The notes beneath the pieces are model-generated. The model saw only the letters and a program-made list of their open reading frames with translations. It searched no databases and was not told the origin of the DNA. Shown piece after piece: positions 44,300 to 57,209 of a DNA stretch of 64,000 nt. Both the position numbers and the translations under genes were made by a program. The stretch is taken from NCBI GenBank assembly GCA_032718475.1, contig JAUCBJ010005734.1, positions 1 through 64,000 of the forward strand, given 5' to 3'. Within the stretch, counting starts at the first letter, position 1. Each line of letters begins with the position of its first letter. The stretch comes from Nemertoderma westbladi. Lineage: Eukaryota > Xenacoelomorpha > Nemertodermatida > Nemertodermatidae.

Positions 44300-45275
44300 T
44301 ATTATATTTAAAATCTTTCAGCTTACGATATCAATAATGTATATATGATTATATATTTCCTTAATTTTCAGGACAGATAACCTGGCATTTATCGCCAACA
44401 TAATTTGTATATTTTTTAACCATTATTTACTTATTTTCTTCACAGGAAATGAAAATAATTTAAAATGTATTATAGATTTTTTCTGCGATGTTATATCTAT
44501 TGTTTATTTAATAGGAGTTGACGCTGAATAGATTTGGGAGCGGGAATTACTATCATTTTTATAGTTTGTTTTGTAAACTGTGCCTGGATGAATGAATCTT
44601 ACTTCGTGTATATATATGAAACGTGATTTACAATTTTCAATTTATGTGAATTGAATGAGAGAGGAATATATGAGCATGGGAGCGGTAATTACCATAGTCG
44701 ACGATTAGATCGGTGTTTTTTAGTTGAAAGGAGTCTATAAGTATAGGCTCTTAAAAGAATGAGTACAAATTAAATATATATACATTAAGAAAATTAATAA
44801 AAAATAGGCCCTAATTGAAAATTAACTGCAACAGGGTGAGCCCAGATCTGTATGTATTGAAATTATTGTATGTATTAAAAGTTATTACTGAAATCTATCT
44901 AACGCTCTACAGAACATTAATATATTTATTTTCTATCATTATTTGAACGGATATATATTTTCCTGCGGTAAAAGGGGATGTTACAGATTAATGTTCTGAT
45001 GAGCAAAAACCATATTATAAATTACTCTTTAACAGAACGATATCACCCATTATAACTTCAGGTCGATAACATACTTCTATCTCCGAATGTTTACTGTAGC
45101 GAATGCCGGTTTAGGGACTTTTATTGGTTTAACCGGGGACGCATAATGTGATCCGGCTGAACCCTTAAAAAAGCGGTGAATACTAACTATGCTAACACCA
45201 AAGATTTTAAGTTCCAGATATTGAATATAATCTGAGAACTGGAGAAGAAACTTATACCAACAGTGGTGATAATGG
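44300..45275. other. Non-coding region after BEL-2
   Basis: AT-rich. Two GGGAGCGG tracts (44536-44543 and 44678-44685) are each followed by a related sequence (GAATTACTA and TAATTACC), so a purine tract plus LTR start may be duplicated here. CCCAGATCTGTATG near 44840 also occurs near 14011. No gene is seen. Confidence 0.35.
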
Positions 45276-45810
45276 GATTTAATACGGGACGTCTGGTTGT
45301 TTTCTCGCCACATTCGTGATGTGGTTAAGTTCCCTCGCCACACTCGTGATGTCTTGTTGTTCCCTCTACATGTACGGGATGTCTAGTTGTTCCCACGGGA
45401 CGTCTGGTTTTTCCCTTGACACGTCTGGTTGTTCCCACGCTATGTCTGGTTGTTCCCTCGATAAGTACGGGATGTCTGGTTGTTCCCACGCGACGTCTGG
45501 TTGTTCCCTCGATACGTACGGGATGTCTGGTTGTTCCCTCGAAAAGTACGGGATGTCTGGTTGTTCCCTCGAAAAGTACGGGATGTCTGGTTGTTCCCTC
45601 GATAAGTACGGGATGTCTGGTTGTTTCCACGCGACGTCTGGTTGTTCCCTCGATACGTACGGGATGTCTGGTTGTTCCCACGCGACGTCTGGTTGTTCCC
45701 TCGATACGTACGGGATGTCTGGTTGTTCCCACGCGATGTCTGGTTGTTCCCACGCGACGTCTAGTTGTTTCCTCGACCCTTACGGGACGTCTAGTTGTTC
45801 CCTCGCCATG
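45276..45810. repeat. Compound minisatellite of 21- and 30-bp units
   Basis: Two unit types alternate: GTTGTTCCCACGCGACGTCTG (21 bp) and GTTGTTCCCTCGATACGTAC plus GGGATGTCTG (30 bp). They share both ends and differ by a 9-base segment. About 18 units are present. Long open frames on both strands here follow from unit lengths divisible by three. Confidence 0.9.
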
Positions 45811-46562
45811 TCAAATCACACACAGGTTTATTTGTTTGGAATATCTCTTGGGTTACTTTGGTGAACATTGTGTTTTTCAGGTATTGAAGTTAATAAAGAT
45901 TGCGTCAGTATCGTTTGTTTTATGTAGATGAGGAATTTCTCTTTGAATCTAAGTCTATTTATATTGAGTAATTAGCTAGGATGTCTCGCATAAGAAACTT
46001 TTTGTAATAGCGAGGCCATATTTTGTGACAATTTTTACCACCTAACCCTTTACTGCATGACTTTTATATGTTGTGAGAGAATATGAAGTATATTTAGTTC
46101 TACTGATATAAACGTTTAATAATTTATTACGTTTAGAAAGGTTTTTAGTAAAAGATCAATGACTCTTTATTTTATTGTTGTACACAATGTGTTTGTAATT
46201 GTGGTCTGGTGGCATTTCTAAGTATCGTGACGTACTATGTCGTGTTGTCGTGTTTTTTCTGTGGATATAATTTTTCATTTTTTGGAATATTCCCAGCTAT
46301 CTATCTCTATATTGATTATTGGTAATGTGCTGATTTATTTTAATGCATAATAATTGATTAAGATATGTTTAGGAGATTAATTTAAATCGCAATTAAGAAC
46401 AGATGTTATACGTATTTCAAGTAACCAAGTAACGATTGCCCGAAAATTGAATTCACTTCATTAGCGGTGGTAAACAAAAGGGGCTTCAGTAGGAATTACC
46501 CCTGGTTGAATCTCTTAAAAAGTTTACTATATTGATATATTGCTGTGCTAGTAGTGTCTGGT
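45811..46562. other. AT-rich spacer between minisatellites
   Basis: No coding potential, inverted repeat or element end is seen. Confidence 0.4.
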
Positions 46563-47328
46563 TTAGTATGTACGATCTTAGTATTTACGATCTTAGTATG
46601 TACGATCTTAGTATTTACGATCTTAGTATGTACGATCTTAGTATTTACGATCTTAGTATGTACGATCTTAGTATTTACGATCTTAGTATGTACGATCTTA
46701 GTATGTACGATCTTAGTATTTACGATCTTAGTATGTACGATCTTAGTATGTACGATCTTAGTATGTGCGATCTTAGTATGTACGATCTTAGTATTTACGA
46801 TCTTAGTATGTACGATCTTAGTATTTACGATCTTAGTATGTACGATCTTAGTATGTACGATCTTAGTATTTACGATCTTAGTATGTACGATCTTAGTATT
46901 TACGATCTTAGTATGTACGATCTTAGTATTTACGATCTTAGTATGTACGATCTTAGTATGTACGATCTTAGTATTTACGATCTTAGTATTTACGATCTTA
47001 GTATGTACGATCTTAGTATTTACGATCTTAGTATGTACGATCTTAGTATTTACGATCTTAGTATGTACGATCTTAGTATGTACGATCTTAGTATTTACGA
47101 TCTTAGTATGTACGATCTTAGCATGTACGATCTTAGTATGTGCGATCTTAGTATGTACGATCTTAGTATTTACGATCTTAGTATGTACGATCTTAGTATT
47201 TACGATCTTAGTATGTACGATCTTAGTATGTACGATCTTAGTATGTGCGATCTTAGTATGTACGATCTTAGTATTTACGATCTTAGTATGTACGATCTTA
47301 GTATGTACGATCTTAGTATACGTACGTC
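46563..47328. repeat. 15-bp minisatellite, about 51 units
   Basis: Unit TTAGTATKTACGATC with a two-state position (G or T), plus three units reading TGTGCG. The order of G and T units is irregular, but blocks recur, such as two G units followed by the TGTGC variant, seen three times. Open frames on both strands are produced by the repeat. Confidence 0.97.
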
Positions 47329-49049
47329 TGTAAAGATAATTTGAACTCTTATCTATAAATCGATGGAAAGTATAAGTACTATACGTAAAATTGTTAGTGA
47401 TCGAGAAGTTTATAGATAGTAGATTTGTATTAGTTATATACCACATATTTTTTGGAAATGTATAAGTTTATATTTTTTCTTCTAACTGATGTACGTCATG
47501 ACTATGTCTCTATTTTATATATATATATATTATGATGGTTGAACAAACATATAGAGCGTGCATTTTTTCTTGAGTTATTATTTAGGGAAATATTTATTAG
47601 TCCGAGTGCATTATAGCCTAAATAACAACTGGGAGCGGTATAAATGCCCGTATCCCTTATACTGTATACCAAATTTGTTTACATTGTTGGACTTGTTAAT
47701 TTCCTTTATATTACGCCACCTAGCGAGGTATGGCAATACTGCTTTTTACCGAATGTATATATAGTGCAATTTAAATCATAATTATCAGACTCGGTATTAT
47801 TTTACACACCCCACGTTGGGTTGCTAATAGGCCATACTTTTCAGCACTACACTACACTACACTACCGGTACATTTACGCTTACACACCAGCTCTCATTCG
47901 CACTCACGTTTCTGTTATTCTACTATTCTACTATTCTGTTTGATATTGTTATTATTATTGCTTTGATTGTTATACAATAAACTACTGTAACTGCTGAACT
48001 GGTTCAACCATCAGAAGAAGGGTTTTCCTCGATGTTATCCCCCAGTTAGATTACAGAGTACTAGAGTAGCAGACTGCCGCTACTGACTGACTGGAGAAAG
48101 TCACTGCAACGCCGCAATACTTCAGGTCGGTATCATATTTGCCAGCTGGTTACTGCCATTGACTGTCCCGAACTCCGGCATTCAACGCACTGAGTGTGAG
48201 TGTCTCCCCCCAAGTAACCTTATTGCAGTTGTGCTGTCCGTCCGCATTAGGCCTATACAGATCAGTTAAGCCTAATCGTCGTCGATGTTAAGACCCTACA
48301 GCCCTTTGCTTTGTGTGAGCGTGTGTCTGTGTGTAACAGTGTGGTAATGTGCCTGCGAATCCGCTAAACAACCCACGTAGGGCGCTAGAATCTCTCTAGC
48401 ACCAACATCTCCCTAGGTGTGCTTCTTACCGAGTGCTTCTCTATATGGTTGGACGTTACAGACCATTTTCCAATCTCCATGCATTGCTTATTTACAATGT
48501 GCTGCAGTATGTATACTATGTGTATAATGCCTACATAATTCTGCTCAATACATAAACCTAATAATTGGTGACATTGAGTTGTAGGATTATAGAGATTATA
48601 AATAGTTTTTGAGAGTGTCGTAAATTTTGATCCCTCTTTGGCGTAAATTTTTGAAAAAAATTGATCCTGGTCCTAAACTTGTTCCTTCACTCTCTTTATA
48701 ATGCTTCATGTTACAAGTAAGTATGGTGTTTAAATAACACAATTGTTCTAGAACTTGGCGTAAGAATAAAAAAATAATTTATTAAACGTTTTTATAATCA
48801 TAATGTTGTGCCATTTAAAGTATCATTAACATCAACTACAGTTTTAACCAAAAGACAGGCGTCTAGTCAACCACACATCACTTGGAATCCCATTCGGTTA
48901 CTAAGCGTTTTAGGTTGATGCTATTTGAGAAACAGAGACTCCCCGAGATCACAGTACTATATATTGTTTCACGATCATCGGATGATATAATAACGGAAAT
49001 GTAATTTTCTCATATAATAATTATTATGAATGGGAGAATCTTTTAGGCT
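47329..49049. other. Non-coding region with a possible LTR-like segment
   Basis: GGGAGCGG at 47631-47638 is followed by TATAAATGCCCG. A segment with AATAAA (near 47977) and GC-richer DNA runs to about 48567, ending next to AATTGGTGACATTG, which resembles the start of a primer-binding region. This could be an isolated LTR, but no partner copy or target duplication is visible. Confidence 0.3.
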
Positions 49050-49262
49050 CGTTAACTCAAGGAATGCATGTCACCCTTCCACTCTGTTTCCCAAGTTGCC
49101 TTGGTTCCCATTTATCCAACCCTTGATTATGAAAGCCCGGGTTGGGCTAGGCTGCAGCATTTAATGCACTGTGCACAAATAGTGCTGCCCCATCTAGGGA
49201 TCGAACCATGGCTTCCTAATTGGAAGCCCAGGAATGTCACCACTAGACTAAGATGTTGCTTG
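49050..49262 (-). repeat. tRNA-derived SINE-like element
   Basis: Read on the minus strand, it starts near 49262 with TAGTCTAGTGGTGACATTCC (A-box-like) and has GGTTCGATCCC (B box) about 35 bases later. A tRNA-unrelated body of about 150 bases follows. The head resembles tRNA families that begin with TCTAGTGG. An open frame on the plus strand across it is incidental. Confidence 0.65.
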
Positions 49263-51158
49263 GTCTAAGATATAATATTATATGTGATATAATAATTGAT
49301 TATATTAGTAAAAAAATTCATTCGAGTAAAAATTATGTTACATGATCCTTTATGATGTATAATGTATATTCTTATTACAGGGTAATAATACACTAACACG
49401 CCTACACACTTGAACTTGATGTAAGACCTATGAGACAATGGGACTTACCTTATTTCAGTAGACTTAGCATGTTTGTTACAAGTTACTGGCTTTAAATGGT
49501 TGTAGTTCAGCTTTAACGTCAGAGAATACTTACTATGGTTCTGGTAACAGAGTGGATTTGACTTCAGCTTGCTATATGGCAGCAAAGTACTGGAAAAACA
49601 CTGTGAGCTATATTTCACTCTGTGAAATGAAATTTACTTAACATTAAATGTCAACAAACCATAATACAAGCTTTTATCCAAAGGGCATGTAGGCAAATGT
49701 TCTCTTCCTTCGCAGCCACCGCCCCATCTTTCCCTAAAGCAACGCTTCCATCTTGTCGGTCCAAGGACTGAAGGCTCTTTGGGACACACACTATTATCCA
49801 AAGTCCACTCACTCCAAACACCAGCATCTAAAACAACATATTATGTTGAGAATTTTCATAAGTGTTTTTCTTTTGCAACAGCAATACATCACAGGTTGTG
49901 TGTTGTATAAGGATATATATAAAATTAGTAACCCATATTAACTAAAACCCACAGTTCCTTAAAACCTAGCCAAGCTAGCATTTTTGGCTAATCACTTTTC
50001 AAACTTTTCTCCTGGTAATTATCGGGGATCCCTGTCCATATTTTTCTTTAGTGTATTTTAGTATAACTAGAACTCGTACGTTTGCCTGTTTACAATCGAC
50101 CTTCAATTCTGTATAAATTTATTTCTTCTGTCGCTATCGGGATGTTTGTTTATACTTTATTTCAGATGTACTTTCGTTTTGTTATATTTTGATGTCAAAA
50201 AATAAGTCAAATTCCGCTCTACTTGCATATGAATAGCTTTATTGTTGGACCGATAGAGAAACAGCTAGACTATATTCCACTAAACATAAAACTGACGTCG
50301 GAAATGAAATCACCGACCACGGAAACCCCACTAATGACAATTTTCTTTAAAATAACATTTTTTTAAATTGTGTGTGTGGTACTGTACATTTTACAGTGCT
50401 ATATATGTATAATAATAGTGTTTTATATATTAAGTAATATAATTTACTGGGGGTAAAGTAAGTCAATTTAATCTACCTACTTTCTTAAAATTACATGTCT
50501 TTTTTATTAATAATAAAAATTATAATATTATTAAATTTTTACGTTTTTTTTCCTCCAAGGCACACATCTCCCTTTCCCTATCTTCTTTGCCTACTGCTTC
50601 TTTGCCTTCTTCCTCACATCCACACTAAAAATGAAAGGATCTCAATAAAATCTGTAATATAATATTATATTTTTTAGTGATATTTATACCTATGCCTATC
50701 ATTGTATTTTAATATTTTAATGTTAAATTATTTATTATTTAATGATATTAATGTTTTATTGCGGTAAAGAGAAGTGTCTTGAGGCACTTTGCCCTTTATA
50801 TTATTATTAATGTTTATATTATTTAGCATATTATATTTTTAAAAATAAAATTTCAAATTGGCACTTATCAGCCACAGTAACGTTGAAAGAAATAATTATC
50901 ACTGTGGAATAGTTTGTGTGTTTGATTTTTAAGTTTGTTTATAATTTTAGTTCATCCATTTACTTAGAGGAATTAAGGTAGTAGGCGCATACAAATATAA
51001 CTTTTATATTCTCATACAGTACATTCAACGGTTGCAGATAATGTAGGTGGTATATTACTGCGGATATCTACGAATGGGATGTTGCCCCATTACCTGCTAT
51101 AACGAAAGATTATTAATAAATCAGCTAAAATATAAATATCAAATTATTTATGAATGTA
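49263..51158. other. AT-rich non-coding region
   Basis: Low-complexity AT-rich DNA, including TTATTATTAAT-type runs at 50400-50860. No exon, repeat array or element end could be supported. Confidence 0.4.
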
Positions 51159-51167
51159 GTACATAGA

Positions 51168-51942
51168 GGATAGTTATAAAACCCGAAAATATCGACAAAG
51201 GCGAAATTATCAACGAAAATATCGAAATTATAAAACAATCTACAAAACCTGGCTTTCCAGTACGATCGGTATTATTAGAAGGCACACTTTACATTTTTTA
51301 ATTAATAAAATCAGATAATTTCGCTCATTTTCGCCCTTAAAAGTTATTTAATACCAAATACTTTCTGCTGGTTGGTTGTTGGGTGTTGACCAATGGCGGC
51401 TTGGATGAATCAATTCAGCATCAGCTGATCAGTGTTCTAGTGTATTACAAGCAAGGTACACCCTGAAGGGGTAAAGGAACCGCTCCGGTCAGCCGGTACC
51501 CTAACCCATCACATGCATACCCATTACGGCATACGGTGCCTCCGGGTTGCATGTGTGCAATGTACAGTGACTGCCAGGCAAGTGGCGCATGTGAACAGGC
51601 TGACTGGTGATCCTAACTACACAGAACTGCAGTGCAGCAGTCGCAATGCTGTAGGCCTACACTCTGACTGTGCTGTCCTAATTTGAGCGCCATCTTGTGG
51701 TGTTTTGCCATCATTGGATTACCCCTAAAAACCAATCAGCAGAAACAGTATGAGGTATTAAATTACTTTTAGGCTCGAAAATGGGGCGAAATTATCGGAT
51801 TTCATTAATTCAAAAATGTAAAGTGTGCCTTCTAATAATACCGATCTCACTGGAAAGTGAGATTTTATTTAAAGTTTTATAATTTCGACATTTTCGTTAA
51901 TAATTTCGTCTTTTTCGTTATTTTCGAGTTTTATAACTATCC
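51168..51942. mobile_element. Foldback / Mutator-like non-autonomous element
   Basis: The ends are GGATAGTTATAAAAC and GTTTTATAACTATCC, with the perfect 9-bp duplication GTACATAGA outside (51159-51167 and 51943-51951). The inverted repeats run about 210 bases inward (51168-51385 against 51735-51942), imperfect but clear, around a middle of about 350 bp without a gene. Long TIRs and a 9-bp duplication are typical of Mutator-like elements. Confidence 0.82.
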
Positions 51943-51951
51943 GTACATAGA

Positions 51952-52275
51952 AGTGTAGCTATGGAGCAACGGCAACGATTGGACGAATCATGGACTCTCA
52001 GACTTACAATTAAAAGATAGTTTTAAGATTCGAAATTGCCTTTTATAACGAAAATGATAAACAATGTTGTTACCAATTGGGGGGAAAGGAGCAGGTTACA
52101 CAGGTGTGCTTTTATAACCAATAAAATATGTAGTAGTACTTCGAATCCCAATGCCAATAAAAAATAGTCATGAATGAATTTTTTGTTATGTTTAAAGTTA
52201 TGAATTTTAGTTGATTTATGTTTAATTTAGTGAATTAATTTTAGTGATAAAAAAATTAATTGTGATAAAACTTAC
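51952..52275. other. Non-coding, probably intron of the PAN-like gene
   Basis: It follows the donor site of the minus-strand exon at 52276. No further exon is recognised in it. Confidence 0.35.
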
Positions 52276-52486
52276 TGGGGGTTTTGCATCAGAAGTGGCG
52301 CCATTAAGTGCATTTGTAGAATCATCACTAACAGATAAATAATCGTAAACATTATTTGCTATTAGATCAGCTGCAGCTACATCCTCCGCATACTCATCGT
52401 TTAACTGACAAGAATAGGTTTGTTTTCCATCTTTCATTAGAATGGTGTTGTCATTTCTGTAGTTAAGAGACTTGCACTTTTTATTG
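52276..52486 (-). CDS. PAN/Apple-like secreted protein, exon 2
   Basis: Minus-strand exon of 211 bases. The acceptor is CACAG at 52491-52487. The donor is CCA|GTAAGT, with GT at 52275-52274. Joined to exon 1 it restores a Ser codon (AG plus C) and reads NKKCKSLNYRN, later YSCQLND. This is the C-x-S-x-N-Y and C-x-L-N pattern of PAN/Apple domains, which bind proteins or carbohydrates outside the cell. After the domain, an Asp/Ala/Asn-rich stretch runs to the donor in phase 0. Further exons would lie at lower coordinates; I did not find them. Confidence 0.62.
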
Positions 52487-53403
52487 CTGTGATAAAATAA
52501 ATTTTCATTTATTAATAATAGAAACTAGAATAAGTGTCCCCGAGAGCCAGAGTATTTTCCCCTGCACTATTACCCACGGGGGACAATAATTACCCCTTAT
52601 AAGCAATTGAACAGTTGAGGAAAATTTCCCCAACGATCTGAAGCAATTGCCGTGCAGAAACCCAAACGGAAGCATTATTAGCCATGTCAAGGCACTGATG
52701 TTACTTGTGAGAGAGAAATTCTTAATATAAAGAACATCTCAAGTTGATTACATCACCAGCCATAAGTAAGTTTAGGACAAAGGTGAATCAATTACAAATG
52801 CTGACATACAGCAACAGTCAAGATTTATTTACCTGAAAAACTGTAAATTAGGTATCTGTACAGAAATGTTGTGCCAAGGGCGCCTAAAAGCTGATAGTAT
52901 TGAAGAATGTGTTGGGAAATGGAAAGACTACTAACCTACAGTACATGGTCAGCCATCAAACATCGAGGTCAGCTATATGACAAGCTGCTACCCTGAGAAA
53001 TAGGGTAAAAAATACTGTATGAGACCAACTTAAAAGGGATACTGGGGACATGTGAGAAACGAAATTACGTTAAATATGGAGATTGGGAAATTCGAGGACT
53101 TCGTGTGGTGTTTTTGTGATATAAAGTTACACTATTATGCCAAAAAATATAGGAACTTAGGAAAACATAGGCCTATAGGTATACATATCTGATACAAAAA
53201 GCAAGCAAAGTCATGTCGCAATACTTGCTGGGGGTATCAAGTGGAATTGACTGGATATCACATTGCGATACTTGATGGTGACTGGATGTCTTCTCATAAT
53301 ACTTCCTAGTTGAGCCAATAAACATTAACATAAACATTAACCATTAAAAACAATTCAATGGTTTAATTTAATATGTATTTTTTTTATATATTTTAAAACT
53401 CAC
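52487..53403 (-). other. Intron of the PAN-like gene
   Basis: About 0.9 kb with a GT donor (53403-53402) and an AG acceptor (52488-52487). No inserted element is recognised. Confidence 0.5.
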
Positions 53404-53621
53404 CTGAGACACAAGGCACTGCACCGAATCCTCGAAACAGGCTTTGACACGTTCTTGATTACATGATTAATCAGCTGATGTTCTGCAGCATAGCCTTCGG
53501 TACCAGCACCAAAGGTTGTATCTCTGTAGCAAGTAATACTCTCTTTCCCCTGCAAACCATGAGTTTGTGCTGGCCAGTTCAGCACTAAGCCAAGTAGAAT
53601 CAAATGAAGATACCGAGTCAT
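53404..53621 (-). CDS. PAN/Apple-like secreted protein, exon 1
   Basis: ATG at 53621-53619 starts 72 codons plus two bases before the donor CAG|GTGAGT. The first 20 residues form a signal peptide (LHLILLGLVLNWPA), so the product should enter the secretory pathway. The remainder (CYRDTTF, then HVIKNVSKP, RCSALC) is the first half of a PAN/Apple domain, whose CxxxC pair continues into the Cys residues of exon 2. The matching splice phase supports one gene. An upstream TTG-initiated extension of six codons is not needed. Confidence 0.65.
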
Positions 53622-56600
53622 GGTCAACTGTAAATACAAATACCAACTATGGTTTTGGCTACAATTTGGAATGTGGTACCCAAGATGTTAAACGAACGAA
53701 TGAAGTGGTAGGCATTCACCAGCGGCAGCATAGTGTAAAGATGATAGAAAAAATAAAGTATTGAGGGTCTTTAGCTGGTTATATTATATTAGGTAAAGAT
53801 ACAATAGTAAACGTTTTCGACCTACCGGTCTGCATCAGACTGGCATGTACTGGCAACTAACAGGAAAAGGTGAGGGTTACCCAAGATGTTATTCTAGGGT
53901 GCACATTTTGTTATATTTTTATTTTTCAATATTTATTATTATTTACTACCAAACGTGGTTCTGCTTGAAACCATAGCGCTTTTACAAGTCTGAGTCTAAT
54001 TATATGTACGGTTTTTCTATTGTGATTGAGCAAGTTGTGGCATCATATCTATTATGAAATGAAAATTATAGGTGTATTTTACTAAGGAAGAATTATTTCA
54101 GAAAATTATGCACAGTTACTATACTATATAGACACTCGCATAAATTTTCGCTTCTGATACTAAAGGCTGCGAAGGAAAATACCTTTTTCTATTTATACTT
54201 CCTGTTGTTATATTTTTTCATATTTTAAGTTATTGCCTCTTACTGTTTATGTAATAGAATAGCTTATTACCATACCAGTATATTTCTACCAGTTTCATCG
54301 TCGTGTGCTAGTGCCCTACCATCGGAACAATAAACTACTTCACGCGTTTACCTGTTTCTAGGTTCCAACCTCCCTCAATGGAATCCACCATCCGACAACA
54401 GCGGGTCACTAGGAACAGTAGACCACGGGAATAACAACCAATCAGTCAACTACTAGCCGTCCAGGATAAGATCCTACCCTTACAGTTTAATGAGCCATTT
54501 AAACTATCCAGAACTAATACTAATACAGTATTATTGTTATAAGAACAGAGTGATTTTACAGTACTCTTCATCGTGTTTAAGTAACGCAAAATCGTTATTG
54601 ATTAATAGCCACAAGGCTATTATTACCCAATAGCCTACTGTATGATTGCGCATAATCCTCCATACACATTATTTTACGAAGATATTTAAGAGGTAAAACG
54701 TTCCATAGAAATAGTTATTATACAGAAAACAATAAGCAGATGGCCAAATTATTCTGGTAAAAAATCAATAATGATATGGGCCTACTTTATTATTCATTAC
54801 CTTTTCTGGGCTGTCAATCATACATTTTCAACCCAATATTCAGGTTAACAAGTTAACAGTTACGCAGTTAAACATTCCATAGAAAATAAAATAAGCAGTT
54901 TAACACAATGAGAAGGTGGTTTTATATAGGTAAATAATTAATGTTGTTACCAACCAATCCCGGAAAAAATAACATAATCGCAATAATAACCTATCTAAAA
55001 ATAGTGTTATTTTAGTCCTAGGAAAAAATAACACATTTATTTTTCAACACTCCTGTATCTGCAATCTGCATGTTGAAATTATATTTATGCCTGTTTGCCG
55101 TGTTGTGAATACAGTAGTTAGCTTACTTACGGTACCGGTACCTTTACTAACATGAGTGAAAGTGAAAGTTGTAAGAATAAGACTAGCGTAGGCCTATGGT
55201 ATGTTTTCAGTTCAGAGTGTAGGTAGACTGACTGAATGCATCGTACAGTACAGGTAGCGGTACCACAGCTTCCTTTAAGGTCTTAATCACATCACTGCCT
55301 TACAACTGCAGAACCTACCTGACCGGTAGGCCTACAGAACAGAGCATTGGGGAATAATTTAATGTACCAGTACTAGCAAACTAAACGGGAAATGCAGTAC
55401 TGGTAGGCCTACACTACAAGTTCAGATTGCACACTCAACTCAGCCTACTCTACTCAAAGATCTTTTACTTTCGGTATTTGACAATTATGGACAGCAGCAT
55501 CCTGATCATGGCAGGAATGCCATTCTCAACAGTTTCTACGATTCTACCGTAAAGACGGACGTACCAGACAGACAGACTTGTACCTACCAGTTGTAAATAA
55601 CGTAGGTTTACATACTGCACATGCACAATGCTGTAGAACTACGGTACCGGTACAACGATAATAAAATTTAAGAAATTACACCAAAAATATTATATTTTAC
55701 TTTTTCGTCAGGAAAAAAAGTTAAATGTTTTCTCCAGCTTTTGGTCTAAATTCGGGCGAAAAAGTAACAATTTAAGAATAAATAATTATTTATGGGAAAA
55801 AAATTAGAACTTTTTTTCATTATTCTCGAGGCATTTTATTTACCGAGCTTCAGCGAGGTTAATAAAGGGTTGATAGAATATTGAGAATCAAAATGTTCTA
55901 CTTTTTTCTCGTATACTGTAATACGTAGGTTTATTCTTAAGTTAAATTGGTACATCGTATACAGTATGGTAAGCCTACAGTACATTGGATAACGTACAGC
56001 GATATAGAGTTACAAAATAAATTCAGCTGTAGTATTTTACTATATTTGCTTCCATAGTTACTGCGATTAAAATTCTTGTACTCTGGGTTTAACTCATGAT
56101 TCTGATTACTCAACGTTAAATAATTCAATGTTCTCGAATATTTATTACGTAACTAGAGAGCCGATTAACAACATAAACCAATATTGGATATTGAGTTCCG
56201 TTTTGGAGTACGCCTTGTAAATACTAAAGTTACAATAACTTTTGAGTGCGTGCATAGATTTAGCACAAATTACTTGCAAACCTTTTCTACGTCGATGCTC
56301 TTGCAACACAATTAATGAAAGTTAAAAAATGACACCAAAAATATTTTATTTTCCTATTTTCGCCGGGAAAAAAGTAAAATTAATGCAATCGTATGGTTAC
56401 TATTTTCCTATGGAAAAAGTACCTCCTTTTCCCGATTTTTGGGTATACAGTATTCGATCGAAAGAGTACGTGTACGCTAACAATTTAAGAGTAATATTAC
56501 ATACAGTAAGTTGTGAAATCGGTATTACTACCCTGCAAACATGGTACGTTAAATTTACGTTAATATACTGTAGGTGTGGATTAAGTTGGAAAATCACATG

Positions 56601-57200
56601 AATAAATAACATATTGTTCAACGTTTGATTAACGTTCCACTATGCTAGAAAAATTACATGTTTAAAATAAACCAATCATAGTCGTTAATTCAGCGTAAAA
56701 TTCGAACGTTAATTTTCATTGATCTCTAAATGTGTGATGACGTTTGATAGCAACGTTAATTCCGAGTTTAATTATAAACGTTAATTTTCAACTTTATTTT
56801 TAAGTGAAATAACGTTCACCTTGTAGTTCTACAATGTGCCAGGCAAACGCCATGATACATTCCCATGTGGATGGATATTACAGTAGACACACTGCCCAAC
56901 AACACAATACCTGCCTGCCTATGGTGTTATAATATATTGCTTCTGATTGGTTACTTACACTATATTTGTCAGTATTATTCTGACTCACACTGCCATCTCA
57001 TTGTGTATTATTATATTATAGGATTTGAGTAAAGTTGCATATTACAGTATAATGTTTACTGTATTCACACTATTATTATATTATTCACATTATTTGTAAA
57101 TGCATCTACTTACCTAAAGAACATATATGCATGCAATACAAGTAGGTACTGAACTGTGATGGATATTATTGCATTAACAGTTTTATTGTTTTTTTTATTT
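53622..57200. other. Non-coding region, mixed repeat remnants
   Basis: No gene is supported. A GC-richer stretch at 54290-54480 with AATAAA resembles an LTR end but has no partner. ACACCAAAAATATT followed by an AT-rich tract and AAAAAAGT occurs at 55679 and 56331, two diverged copies of one unknown repeat. AACGTTAAT boxes cluster at 56620-56810. Many ACCGGTA and TAGGCCTAC short palindromes occur at 55130-55440. Confidence 0.35.
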
Positions 57201-57209
57201 CCTTAAATT

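Noticed and set aside
44990-45015. CTGATGAG sequence as another hammerhead core
   Set aside because: No GAAA partner, stem II or cleavage triplet at the right spacing.
45316-45931. Cys/Ser-rich open frames resembling a small secreted repeat protein
   Set aside because: Caused by the 21/30-bp minisatellite; frames on the opposite strand are equally open.
46496-47446. Long open frames on both strands with five-residue repeats
   Set aside because: Products of the 15-bp minisatellite; low complexity and present in several frames at once.
49068-49268. Plus-strand 66-codon frame
   Set aside because: It covers a minus-strand SINE; the frame is incidental.
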